Assembly (NCBI GenBank): GCA_963728445.1
Contig: CAVSJO010000006.1
Span: 1,116,001-1,180,000, forward strand
From: CAVSJO01 sp963728445
Lineage (GTDB): Bacteria; Gemmatimonadota; Gemmatimonadetes; Longimicrobiales; RSA9
Direction of reading: 5' to 3'
DNA: 64,000 nt
This document shows positions 16,979 to 25,693 of the stretch, piece by piece. Below the pieces are notes generated by a model, which was given only the letters and a program-made list of their open reading frames with translations, was not told where the DNA came from and made no database searches. The position numbers and the translations under genes are program-made. How positions within the stretch are numbered: position 1 is the first letter of the stretch; each line of letters starts with the position of its first letter.

Positions 16979-18997
16979 ATGACCGATCTGGAGCGGGCCC
17001 GTCCCCGGGCCGTTGCATCGTGGGCCGCGATCGCCCGACGGCGCATGGGCGTGGGGGCCCCGATCTTCCTGGTGGTGGCCGCACTCGCCGTCGCCCTGGT
17101 GTTCCTGTCTCGTCCGATCTGGCGCGTCGAGGCGTCCCTTCGGCTGGGTGCTCCCGCCGCGATGGGGGGGTTGCCTGTCGGAGGGGCAGGCTCGCCGGTC
17201 GGCCTGTTCAGCCTGTTTCAGCAGATGACCGGCGATCCGTTCGCCAACGAGCAGGAGCTGCTGTCGAGTCGCACGGTGGTGGAGGGGGTCGTCCGGGACA
17301 ACGCGCTGGACGTGCAGGTCGACGCGCCGCGGGGCTGGTATCGTGACTCGCTCTTCCTCGAGTTGCGGACCGTCGCCGATTGGCCCGAGTCGGGGACGTA
17401 TCGGGTCCACTGGGGCGACGACGGGCGCATCCACGTTCGGCGCACCGAGCCGACGTCCGGTCCGGAGTCCAGCGTCACGCCCGGCGCGACTCTCACGTTC
17501 GGGCCCGTCGTCGCCCGCTTTCGGGCCTGGCATCCGGGAATGCCGCGGGCGGTGGAGCTGCGCACGCGTCCGCTGGGCGAGGCTGTGCGTCGGACGAGTT
17601 CACGTCTGCGGGTCGAGCGCGTGCGACGGGATGCCAATCTCGTGGCGCTCCACTACGACGATCCCGATCCGGGCCTGGCGACGGACGTCGTACGCTCGGC
17701 GATCGGCCACTATACCGTGCTCCGCGCCGAGCTCTCGAGGCGCGAGAGCGGCGAGACCGTCGACTCGCTCGGGACCGTTATCGAGCGGACGCACGCCGAG
17801 CTCACCGCTGCCGAGGCCGGGCTCGCGAGCTTCGAACGCGAAAATCGGCTCGTCGACCCCGGCGCCCAGAGCAAGGCGTTCGTCGAGCAGCAGGCCGACG
17901 TGCTCGCCGACCTGGCCAGGGCTCGGGGCGAGCTCGAGGGAGTCGACCAGGTCGTGCAGCGGCTCGACAGCATACGCGATCCCGGCGCCGCCTGGCCGGG
18001 GCTGGCGGCCCATCCGACGTTCCTCGGGAACGAAACCCTCGGCGGGATGCTGTCCACGCTCGTCTCGCTGCAGCAGCAGCGCATCGATCTCGCCTCCCGG
18101 CGCACCGAGAACAGTCGTGAGCTCCGCGCGCTCGACGACCGCATCGCCTACCTCGACGGCTCACTGCGCGCGCTCGTGCGCGACTACAGGCGCTCCGTCG
18201 CACAGCAGGTCGTTCGCCTCGAAGCCCGAGCCGCGCAGTTCGACTCACTGCTCGCCAGCGCGCCGGCGGCAGCCATGGAGCTCGGCCGTCGAGAGCGGCG
18301 CGTCCGCCAGCTTTCCGAGATCTATCTGTTCGCCGATCAGAGGCGCCGGCAGGAGTCGATTCGCGACGCCCTCTCTTTCGCCAGCGTTCAGGTCGTCGAT
18401 CCTCCGGACGTACTCTTCAAGCCGGTGTGGCCGCGAAAGAAGCTGGGGCTCGGCGTCGGCCTGCTGATCGCGCTCGGGGCGTCCATGCTCGGCATGATCG
18501 CCGTAGAGCGCGCCGACCATTCCGTCCGAACCGCCTCCGACCTGACGGCGCTGCTGCGGCTCCCGGTCGTCGCTGCCCTGGAAGCACCCCGTGACGGGGT
18601 GGTGCAGATCGCGCCGGGGGACCGCGCCGCGATCCTGCGGGGAATCGTCGCCTGCGGGGTCGTGCATGCCATCGTCGTGACGCCCGTCGGAACCGCGTCG
18701 AGCGACGCGGAGGCTGTTGCCGGGGCGCTGCGCGAGGACCATGGGTCCGATCGCGCGCTGCTCCCTGAACGCATCCACCGCGAGGGTGATTCGACGGCCG
18801 TGCGCTGCGCCGAGCCGTCCGCCGTGGCGCCGGCCGATGGCGACGGAGCGGTCGTTCTGCTCGTCGCTCGACAGGGTGTGACGAACGCGAATCAGGCGAT
18901 GCGGGCGCGAAGGCTGCTCGAGCGTACCGGCGCCCGCGTGTGCGGGGCGGTGCTGCTCTGCGCCAGCCCGCGCCTGGTGGAGGAGGCATGGCTCTAG
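16979..18997 (+). CDS. Wzz-like chain-length/co-polymerase protein with degenerate kinase domain
   Basis: The 672-residue protein has a cytoplasmic N terminus, a first membrane helix at about 26-44, a periplasmic Wzz domain with long coiled-coil (about 255-470, rich in E/R/L heptads), a P-x-x-P-x-x-x-K-type exit (F-K-P-V-W-P-R-K-K) and a second helix near 497-515. The C-terminal 150 residues occupy the position of a BY-kinase. The expected Walker A lysine loop is replaced by V-T-P-V-G-T-A-S-S-D-A, so ATP binding is doubtful. An in-frame GTG at 16967 overlapping the previous stop is an alternative start. Confidence 0.82.
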   Translation: MTDLERARPRAVASWAAIARRRMGVGAPIFLVVAALAVALVFLSRPIWRVEASLRLGAPAAMGGLPVGGAGSPVGLFSLFQQMTGDPFANEQELLSSRTVVEGVVRDNALDVQVDAPRGWYRDSLFLELRTVADWPESGTYRVHWGDDGRIHVRRTEPTSGPESSVTPGATLTFGPVVARFRAWHPGMPRAVELRTRPLGEAVRRTSSRLRVERVRRDANLVALHYDDPDPGLATDVVRSAIGHYTVLRAELSRRESGETVDSLGTVIERTHAELTAAEAGLASFERENRLVDPGAQSKAFVEQQADVLADLARARGELEGVDQVVQRLDSIRDPGAAWPGLAAHPTFLGNETLGGMLSTLVSLQQQRIDLASRRTENSRELRALDDRIAYLDGSLRALVRDYRRSVAQQVVRLEARAAQFDSLLASAPAAAMELGRRERRVRQLSEIYLFADQRRRQESIRDALSFASVQVVDPPDVLFKPVWPRKKLGLGVGLLIALGASMLGMIAVERADHSVRTASDLTALLRLPVVAALEAPRDGVVQIAPGDRAAILRGIVACGVVHAIVVTPVGTASSDAEAVAGALREDHGSDRALLPERIHREGDSTAVRCAEPSAVAPADGDGAVVLLVARQGVTNANQAMRARRLLERTGARVCGAVLLCASPRLVEEAWL

Positions 18998-19644
18998 CTG
19001 CCCGCGCGGCCTCCCCGCCCACCGTCGTCGTTCACACCCGCACCTCGCGGGCGCGGCGCGCTGTCGACGTCGTCCTGGCGCTCGTGCTCCTGGTTCTCTC
19101 CGCGCCGCTCCTGCTGTTCGGCGTTCTCGCGGTGCTCCTCGGATCAGGACGTCCGATCTTCTTCGGTCACGTGCGCTTGGGCCTGGCCGGACGCTCCTTC
19201 CGGTGCTGGAAGCTGCGCACGATGACGGTAGGAGCCGAGCGACGGCTGCTGGCAGACCCGGACCTCAGACGCCGTCACGCGGGCAACGGCTACAAGCTGC
19301 CGCTGAACGAGGATCCCCGTCTCACGTCCGTGGGACCCTGGCTTCGCCGCAGCCATCTGGACGAGCTCCCGCAGCTGTTCAACGTCCTGAACGGCACGAT
19401 GTCCCTCTTCGGTCCCCGGCCGATCGTCGAGGAAGAGCTGCGTCATTACGGGGACGACATGGTCGATCTTCTCGCGGCGAAGCCGGGACTCTTGGGGGAA
19501 TGGACGAGTCTGGGCCGACGTCGGCCGCCGTATCCCGAGCGGACCCGCCTCGAGCTCGCCTACGTCCGGGATCCGTCGGTCGCGCGGGACCTCCGGATCC
19601 TGCTGCGCTCGATTCCCGTGCTCCTGCGTGGGCAGGAATCATGA
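18988..19644 (+). CDS. initiating sugar-phosphate transferase (PF02397)
   Basis: The 218-residue polyisoprenyl-phosphate hexose-1-phosphate transferase has one long N-terminal membrane helix (about 25-50) and the family's cytoplasmic motifs: W-K-L-R-T-M, then D-E-L-P-Q-L-F-N-V-L and M-S-L-F-G-P-R-P. It starts repeat-unit assembly by loading the first sugar phosphate on undecaprenyl phosphate at the inner membrane. It is the short PglC/WcaJ-C-terminal form without the extra helices of WbaP. The ATG has a GGAGGAGG ribosome-binding site and overlaps the previous stop. Confidence 0.88.
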   Translation: MALAARAASPPTVVVHTRTSRARRAVDVVLALVLLVLSAPLLLFGVLAVLLGSGRPIFFGHVRLGLAGRSFRCWKLRTMTVGAERRLLADPDLRRRHAGNGYKLPLNEDPRLTSVGPWLRRSHLDELPQLFNVLNGTMSLFGPRPIVEEELRHYGDDMVDLLAAKPGLLGEWTSLGRRRPPYPERTRLELAYVRDPSVARDLRILLRSIPVLLRGQES

Positions 19645-20933
19645 CGACCCTGGCGCCACGCTTCGAGCGCCGGCCCGTGGCTGCGAACGCCGTCGCCCTC
19701 CTGCTCGCGTACGCGATCCCCCGCGGCTTCGTGTTTGCCTCGGCCGTGGTGGCGGCCCGCGTCCTCGGCGTCGACGGCTTCGGCGGGTACGGGACCGCGG
19801 CCGCACTCGCGGTGGTCGCCAGTATCATCGCTACGCTCGGAATGCAGCCGCTGCTCGTTCGCGAGATCGCCCGCGATCCGGCCGCCGCGCCGGGCTGGAT
19901 CGCCGCGGCTCACCGCATCAAGGCGTTCGCGGTCGCGGCGATGGTAGCACTGCTGGTCGTGGTGACCGCGCTGTCATCCCTTCCGCCGGCCGTAGGCGCT
20001 GCCGCCTTCATGCTGGCCGCCGCGTACGCCGTCGGCGCCTTCGCCGACAACCTCTCCGCCTACTTCCAGGGCATGGAGCGGATGCACGTCTGGACGGAGG
20101 CCAGCGCGCTGCTCGGCTTCGTGACCGGCGTCGGCGGGCTCCTCGCCGTCCTCGCCACCCGCAGCCTGCTCGTCTTCTGTGTCGCGCCGATTCTCGGGCA
20201 GATTGCCGCGCTCGGCTGGCTGCTCTGGAGAGCACCTGCCGGCGTCCGGCGGCCGAGCCCGGTTCCCGGAAGCCATACGGCCGTCCTGCTGCGGGCGCTC
20301 GTGCCGTTCGCGGTGGCGTTCATCGCGACCACGATCTTCTATCGCGCCGACGTGCTCATCCTGGCGCACGCCCGGCCGCAGTCCGACGTGGGCATCTACA
20401 CGGCAGCACGGCGATTCCTCGACGTCGGGCAGGCGGTAGCGCTCGCCGGGGCGGGCGCCGCATACCCCCGCCTCGCCCGCTCCACGGCCCGCTCTGGTCG
20501 CCGACAGGTCGAGGGTCTCGGCACCGTCGCAATGATGGCAGTCCCGGCGGCGGGACTTCTCTTCGTCCTGCGAGCCCCACTCGTCCGCCTGCTGTTCGGC
20601 CCGGCGTATGGCGCCGCCGCTCCGCTGCTCGCGCTTCTCGCTCCGGCCCTCGTGCCGCTGGCCGTCAACATGTACTGCCTCTCGGCCTTCGCCGCGGCTG
20701 ATCGTGCGGCGGACGCCGCTCGCAACTGGGCGGGCGCCGCGATCCTGGTCGTGATCCTCGACCTGTGGCTCATTCCCCTCTACGGTCCTCTCGGAGCCGC
20801 GCTGGCATCGCTCGCTGCCGAAACCGCTCTGGCGGCGTCCTTCCTCCTGTCGCTCCGGCAAGGACGTGTGGCGGCTCGAATGCCGGGGGGCACAGCCGTA
20901 CGCGGCAATACGGGCGAAGTCGAGGCGGCATGA
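19641..20933 (+). CDS. Wzx-like oligosaccharide flippase
   Basis: The 430-residue polytopic protein has about twelve hydrophobic segments and the N-terminal polysaccharide-synthase family pattern (L-L-L-A-Y-A-I-P-R-G-F then V-A-A-R-V-L-G-V-D-G-F-G-G-Y-G). The R-V-L-G...G-x-Y-G pattern is typical of MOP-superfamily flippases. It should move the undecaprenyl-linked repeat unit across the inner membrane. It overlaps both neighbours by 4 bp. Sugar specificity cannot be inferred. Confidence 0.83.
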   Translation: MTTLAPRFERRPVAANAVALLLAYAIPRGFVFASAVVAARVLGVDGFGGYGTAAALAVVASIIATLGMQPLLVREIARDPAAAPGWIAAAHRIKAFAVAAMVALLVVVTALSSLPPAVGAAAFMLAAAYAVGAFADNLSAYFQGMERMHVWTEASALLGFVTGVGGLLAVLATRSLLVFCVAPILGQIAALGWLLWRAPAGVRRPSPVPGSHTAVLLRALVPFAVAFIATTIFYRADVLILAHARPQSDVGIYTAARRFLDVGQAVALAGAGAAYPRLARSTARSGRRQVEGLGTVAMMAVPAAGLLFVLRAPLVRLLFGPAYGAAAPLLALLAPALVPLAVNMYCLSAFAAADRAADAARNWAGAAILVVILDLWLIPLYGPLGAALASLAAETALAASFLLSLRQGRVAARMPGGTAVRGNTGEVEAA

Positions 20934-22066
20934 AGGTGCTCTTCTTCTCGAAGGCGATGACGCTCGCCGCCTACGGCGGCCGCATCGACGCTCTGGCACG
21001 ACACGTGGACCTGGACCTGGTCGTTCCCGAGCGCTGGGGCTCCGGGCCCGTCGAGCGGGCGGCGGAGCGGGAGCAGGCGACGCGGCTGCCCGTCCTCCTT
21101 CACGGCCACAATCACCTGCACGTCTATCGCGGGGCCGCCGAGATCCTGGAACGACACCGGCCGAGCCTCGTGCACATCGACGAGGAGCCGTACAGCCTCG
21201 TGACGCTGCAGCTCACGCGACTCTGCCGCCGACACCGCGTGCCCTGCGTCTTCTTCGCGTGGCAGAATCTCGACAAGCGGCTGCCGCCCCCGTTCGGGTG
21301 GGTTCGATCGCGCGTCTTCAACGGGGCGACCGGCGGCATCGCCGGCACACCGGCGGCGGCGCGCGTGCTTCGCGCCGCTGGCTTCGACGCGCCGCTCGCC
21401 ATCATTCCCCAGATGGGCGTCGATCCGCATCTCTTCCGACCGGATGGTGCCGCCCGGGCCAGCGTGCGAGAGCGTGCCGGCTGCGCCACGGACGAGATCC
21501 TCGTCGGCTTCGGCGGCCGCCTCGTGGCAGGGAAGGGAGTCGACCTGCTCCTGCGAGCCGCCGCTTCACTCCCGCGCGTGCGGGTGCTGATCCTCGGGGA
21601 CGGGCCCGAGCGTCCTCGGCTGCAGGCTCTCGCCGCAGCGCTCGACCTCCGGGGACGGGTCCGCTTCCAGGGGCGAGTCGAGTCCACCGAGATGCCTCGC
21701 TGGCTGTCCGGCCTGGACGTGCTCGCGCTCCCATCCCGTACCACCCGGACGTGGTCGGAGCAGTTCGGTCGGATCCTCGTCGAGGCCATGGCGTGTGGGG
21801 TGGCCGTGGTAGCGTCTCGATCCGGCGAGATTCCGCACGTCCTGGGTCGGGCCGGCGTGCTGGTCCCCGAAGGCGACGTCCTCGCACTGGCCGCGCGGCT
21901 CCAGATCCTGGGTGCGGACCGCGAGCTTCGGAGCCGGCTCGGTCGCGCCGGCCGTCGTCGGGTCCTCGATCGCTTCACGCACGCCGCCGTGGCGCACGCG
22001 ACCGCCGCGTTCTATGAGACCCTGGTCGCCCCGGAAATGCACGTCTCTCGCGCGGCCCGCGCATGA
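20930..22066 (+). CDS. GT4-family glycosyltransferase
   Basis: The 378-residue GT-B enzyme has a Glycos_transf_4-like N-terminal domain (G-G-R-I-D-A-L-A near 18-25, H-I-D-E-E-P-Y at about 81-87) and a Glycos_transf_1 domain with G-R-L-V-A-G-K-G-V-D-L-L. The donor-site S-E-Q-F-G-R-I-L-V-E-A-M-A-C-G carries the E-x7-E pair. It should add one sugar to the growing lipid-linked unit from a nucleotide-sugar donor. ATGA overlaps bind it to the Wzx and polymerase genes. Confidence 0.82.
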   Translation: MKVLFFSKAMTLAAYGGRIDALARHVDLDLVVPERWGSGPVERAAEREQATRLPVLLHGHNHLHVYRGAAEILERHRPSLVHIDEEPYSLVTLQLTRLCRRHRVPCVFFAWQNLDKRLPPPFGWVRSRVFNGATGGIAGTPAAARVLRAAGFDAPLAIIPQMGVDPHLFRPDGAARASVRERAGCATDEILVGFGGRLVAGKGVDLLLRAAASLPRVRVLILGDGPERPRLQALAAALDLRGRVRFQGRVESTEMPRWLSGLDVLALPSRTTRTWSEQFGRILVEAMACGVAVVASRSGEIPHVLGRAGVLVPEGDVLALAARLQILGADRELRSRLGRAGRRRVLDRFTHAAVAHATAAFYETLVAPEMHVSRAARA

Positions 22067-23442
22067 GCGCACGGGCGGGGGCGCGGGCCAGGGCGTGGGC
22101 GGACCAGGCGGACCCGGTCCTCGCCGCCTCCGCAAGCGCAGCGGTGGGTATCGGAGCGGTCCTCGCTGTCGCGGGCGCCGCCCAGGACCGGCTGACGCTC
22201 GCGATCGCAGGTGCGGCCGTCGCAGCTGCCGGGCTTGCGCTACTCCTGTCGGCTGGCTGGGTAGCGGCGCTGCCCGTTGTCGTGGCGGTGCTCTCCGCCC
22301 CCGCTCCGTACAGCTCGGACGCGGTGCGTATCGCGCCGGTCGCGGTCGTCAGCGCTCTGGTGATCTGCGCATGGGCGATCGGGTCGACGGCGACCCGCCG
22401 CCGCTTCGACCCCGGCGACCTCCCGATGTCCGCTCTTGCTGCGCTCCTTCTCGCGCTGCTGCTCGCCGCGGTGTTCGCGCGGGAGCGCGGTCCCGCCCTG
22501 CGCGAGGTCGTGAACTGGGCCGTGCTGCTCGCGCTGCTGTTCGTTGCCACGGACGAGCTGGGGAATCGTCGCGATCGGCGGGCCTCCCTCTCCCTCGCCA
22601 TCGCCGCGGTGGTCGCGGTCACCGGAGTCGCCGCAATGCTCCAGTTCGGCGGCGTGCTGCCCAGCCGGTTCCGCTGGGGTCACGGCGTGGTGCGCGCCAC
22701 GGCGGGCTTCGGATGGCCCAACGAGCTCGGGATGTTCATGGCGCTGGGCGTGCCGTTCGCCGTGTACGCCCTGGCGACGTCGCGCGGATGGGCCGCTCGC
22801 GCACTCGCTCTCGCGGGCCTGGCCGCGACCCTCGCGGGTCTGGGCGCGACGTTCTCGCGCGGGAGCTGGGCCGCCGTACTCGTGGGCTCTATCCCCCTCG
22901 TCTTCGTGGGACGGGGGCGGCTCGTGGCGCGCATAGGGCTGGGTGCCGGGCTCGCCCTGTTGCTGGCGAACGCCGCATCTCACGGCGCGATCCTGAGTCG
23001 GGTGACCAGCACCGAGGACGACTGGGTGGTGGGCCAGCGTCTGGCGCTGACGCTCAGCGGCCTGCAGATGTTCCGGGAGCATCCTCTCTTCGGCGTCGGG
23101 CCCGGGGGGTTCGGCGACAGCCTCGAGGGCTTCGCCGCTCGAATTCCCCAGCTCTGGGACCTGACGGGCTCGGCACAGAACGCCTACGTGCAGTTCGCCG
23201 CGGAGATGGGGATCCTGGGCCTTCTCGCCTACGCAGGACTCCTGGTCGCATGCGGGCGTCGCGCGTTGCGGCGCGCCAGAGCCGCCGTTCTGGAAGCATC
23301 TACCGAGTCCGAGGCGACGCTGCGCGTCACGCTCCTGTGGGCGATGTCGATTGTCGTCGCGATCGGCTTCTTCGAGTGGCCGTTCGCGCACGGGGTGGCG
23401 GAGCTGATCGTGCTGGTCCTCGCGCTGGTCTGCGCGACATGA
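22063..23442 (+). CDS. O-antigen ligase/polymerase-like membrane protein (Wzy/WaaL type)
   Basis: The 459-residue protein has ten to twelve membrane helices and a large loop after G-L-Q-M-F-R-E-H-P-L-F-G-V-G-P-G-G-F, the hallmark of the PF04932 O-antigen-ligase family. R-G-S-W-A-A lies in the preceding region. In a locus with Wzx, Wzz and Wza it is most likely the polymerase (Wzy) that joins repeat units in the periplasm, but sequence alone does not separate Wzy from WaaL. It overlaps the flanking glycosyltransferase genes by 4 bp. Confidence 0.8.
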   Translation: MSARAGARARAWADQADPVLAASASAAVGIGAVLAVAGAAQDRLTLAIAGAAVAAAGLALLLSAGWVAALPVVVAVLSAPAPYSSDAVRIAPVAVVSALVICAWAIGSTATRRRFDPGDLPMSALAALLLALLLAAVFARERGPALREVVNWAVLLALLFVATDELGNRRDRRASLSLAIAAVVAVTGVAAMLQFGGVLPSRFRWGHGVVRATAGFGWPNELGMFMALGVPFAVYALATSRGWAARALALAGLAATLAGLGATFSRGSWAAVLVGSIPLVFVGRGRLVARIGLGAGLALLLANAASHGAILSRVTSTEDDWVVGQRLALTLSGLQMFREHPLFGVGPGGFGDSLEGFAARIPQLWDLTGSAQNAYVQFAAEMGILGLLAYAGLLVACGRRALRRARAAVLEASTESEATLRVTLLWAMSIVVAIGFFEWPFAHGVAELIVLVLALVCAT

Positions 23443-24554
23443 TCGACGCGCGGACTTCGTCGCTGCCGATCAGCATCAACGCCCGGTTTCTCGCCGCACC
23501 GGTGACCGGCGTGCAGCGCTTCGCCCTGGAGGTGACGGCCGGAATCCAGCGAAGGCGCCCGACCGTGCTGTTCGTACCGGCCGACGCGCCGCTGCCGACG
23601 GACCTGGAGGTCCCCCCGCGCGTCGTTCGGGGCCGGCTGCGGGGCCACGCGTTCGAGCAGCTCGAGCTGCCTCGTCTCGCCGCTCGGGAGCGTGCACGCG
23701 TGGTGCTGCACCTCGCTGGCACGGCTCCTCTGCGCCGCCGCGGCGACGTGCTGGTGATCCACGACGTGCTGCCCCTCACGCAGCCGGCCTGGTTCGGGCG
23801 GCGATTTCGAATGTGGCGGCGCCTGGTGCTCCGGACCTGCGCGCCCCGCGCGGCCCGAATCGTCACCGTGTCACGCTGGGCGGCGGCCGAGATCGAGCAA
23901 GTGCTCGACGTCCGATCCGAGCGCATCGTCGTGTCCCCGCAGGGACTCGCCCCGTTCGATCAGCCCGCTCCGGCGGACCGGGTACGAGCCACGTGCTCAC
24001 GCCTGGGTCTCGACCGTCCGTACCTGCTCTCGATCGGAGCCGGCGACCCGCGCAAGAACCTTTCCTTTCTCGGGGAGGTGCTTCGGCGCTGGCCAGGGGG
24101 GAGGCCGCCGACGCTCGCGTTGGTCGGAGCGCCGGGACGTCGCCTTTTCTCCCGCGTCGAGAGCTGGGGTGCCGACCTCGACGTGCGGCGGCTGGGCCGC
24201 GTGGACGATGCGACGCTGCACGCGCTGTACACGGGAGCGGCAGTCCTGTGCTACCCGTCCGCCGCCGAGGGCTACGGCAGACCGCCACTCGAAGCCCTCG
24301 CATGCGGCACGGCGGCCGTCGTGGCCGACTACCCGTGTGCTCCGGAAGTCCTCGGCGCGGGTGCGTGGATACTCCCGCTGGATCCGATGGCGTGGGTGCG
24401 GGTGCTGCAGGTGCTGGTGGAGAACGACTCCCGCGGGGAGGCCGGGCTGCGCCCGGCGTCGCGCCCCCTCGTGGGCGCGGACGGCTGGGAGCGCGCGGTC
24501 GACGTCGTGCTGGAGGCGTGCGACGCGGCCTGGCACGAGCAGGCGGCCGAATGA
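23439..24554 (+). CDS. GT4-family glycosyltransferase (mannosyltransferase-like)
   Basis: The 371-residue protein starts with I-N-A-R-F-L-A-A-P-V-T-G-V-Q-R-F-A, the N-terminal pattern of WbaZ/mannosyltransferase-like GT4 enzymes. H-D-V-L-P-L follows near 109-114 and I-V-T-V-S-R-W-A near 142-149. Its donor domain has S-I-G-A-G-D-P-R-K-N and E-G-Y-G-R-P-P-L-E-A-L-A-C-G with the E-x7-E pair. It acts on the lipid-linked repeat unit in the cytoplasm. Mannose or rhamnose-type specificity is a family tendency, not shown here. Confidence 0.82.
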   Translation: MIDARTSSLPISINARFLAAPVTGVQRFALEVTAGIQRRRPTVLFVPADAPLPTDLEVPPRVVRGRLRGHAFEQLELPRLAARERARVVLHLAGTAPLRRRGDVLVIHDVLPLTQPAWFGRRFRMWRRLVLRTCAPRAARIVTVSRWAAAEIEQVLDVRSERIVVSPQGLAPFDQPAPADRVRATCSRLGLDRPYLLSIGAGDPRKNLSFLGEVLRRWPGGRPPTLALVGAPGRRLFSRVESWGADLDVRRLGRVDDATLHALYTGAAVLCYPSAAEGYGRPPLEALACGTAAVVADYPCAPEVLGAGAWILPLDPMAWVRVLQVLVENDSRGEAGLRPASRPLVGADGWERAVDVVLEACDAAWHEQAAE

Positions 24555-25693
24555 GCCGCGTCGCCATCGTACACGACTGGCTGACCGGGATGCGCGGGGG
24601 CGAGCGCGTCCTCGAAGCGATGCTGGACGTGGTGCCGGACGCCGAAATCTTCACTCTGCTGCACGTGGCCGGGAGCGTCTCCAGGCGCATCGAGTCGCGT
24701 CCGATCCACACCTCCTTCCTCCAGCGCGCCCCGGGCGTCGCCACGGCGTACCGGTCGTATCTGCCGCTGTTTCCCCTGGCCATCCGCGGTCTCGATCTGG
24801 AGGGCTTCGACCTCGTCGTTTCCAGCAGCCACTGTGTGGCGAAATCGGCCCGTTCCCCGCGGGCGCCCCACCTCTGCTATTGCCACACGCCCATCCGCTA
24901 TGCCTGGGATCAGTTCGATGCCTACTTTCCGCTCGGCTCGGCGGGCGTCCTCACTCGCACCGCGGCCCGACCTGCAGCGGCCGCGCTGCGGCGCTGGGAC
25001 GCATCCACCGCCGGGCGTGTCGACCACTTCCTGGCCAATTCCCACCACGTCCGCCGCCGCATCCGCGCGTTCTACGGTCGCGAGGCGCGAGTGCTCTACC
25101 CGCCGGTGGACACGGTCCGATTCACGCGCTGCCGCGTGGCGGACGATTTCTGGCTCGTGCTGGGAGCGCTCGTTCCGTACAAGCGCGTCGAACTGGCAGT
25201 GCGCGCCTTCAACCGCCTCGGTGCGCGGCTGCTCGTGGCTGGCGACGGGCCCGAGCGGAGCCGACTCGAGGCGATCGCGGGGCCGAGCATCGAGTTCCTC
25301 GGCCGCGTCAGCGACGAGGCGGTCGAGGATCTCCTCTCCCGCTGTCGCGCGCTGGTGTTTCCGGGCGTCGAGGACTTCGGGATCACGCCAGTCGAAGCGC
25401 TGGCGGCGGGTGCGCCGGTGATCGCCCGGGCGGCCGGTGGCGCGCTGGAGACGGTCCGCGGACCGATCGTCGCGGCATGCGGGGACGTCGTCGGCCGCTC
25501 CGGAGAGGCCCCCGACACCGGGGTCTTCTTCGAGAGCGGGACTCCCGAGGCACTCATCGCCGCTCTGCGGACCCTCGAGCGCATGCGGCTGGACGAGCGG
25601 ACGATACGGGATTCGGCGCGGGCGTTCGATGCGTCGCGCTTTCGCGCCGGCTTTCGACGCCACGTATCGGCTCTGGTTCGGGAGGCCGCGTGA
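24551..25693 (+). CDS. GT4-family glycosyltransferase
   Basis: The 380-residue enzyme has V-A-I-V-H-D-W-L-T-G-M-R-G-G-E-R-V-L-E at the N terminus, a recognisable opening of polysaccharide GT4 enzymes. C-Y-C-H-T-P-I-R-Y-A-W-D follows near 112-123, and the donor motif is E-D-F-G-I-T-P-V-E-A-L-A-A-G. These signatures match the WcaI/GumI-like mannosyltransferase group by general appearance, though the donor is not proven. The ATGA overlap with the previous gene and GTGA overlap with the next imply coupled translation. Confidence 0.82.
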   Translation: MSRVAIVHDWLTGMRGGERVLEAMLDVVPDAEIFTLLHVAGSVSRRIESRPIHTSFLQRAPGVATAYRSYLPLFPLAIRGLDLEGFDLVVSSSHCVAKSARSPRAPHLCYCHTPIRYAWDQFDAYFPLGSAGVLTRTAARPAAAALRRWDASTAGRVDHFLANSHHVRRRIRAFYGREARVLYPPVDTVRFTRCRVADDFWLVLGALVPYKRVELAVRAFNRLGARLLVAGDGPERSRLEAIAGPSIEFLGRVSDEAVEDLLSRCRALVFPGVEDFGITPVEALAAGAPVIARAAGGALETVRGPIVAACGDVVGRSGEAPDTGVFFESGTPEALIAALRTLERMRLDERTIRDSARAFDASRFRAGFRRHVSALVREAA

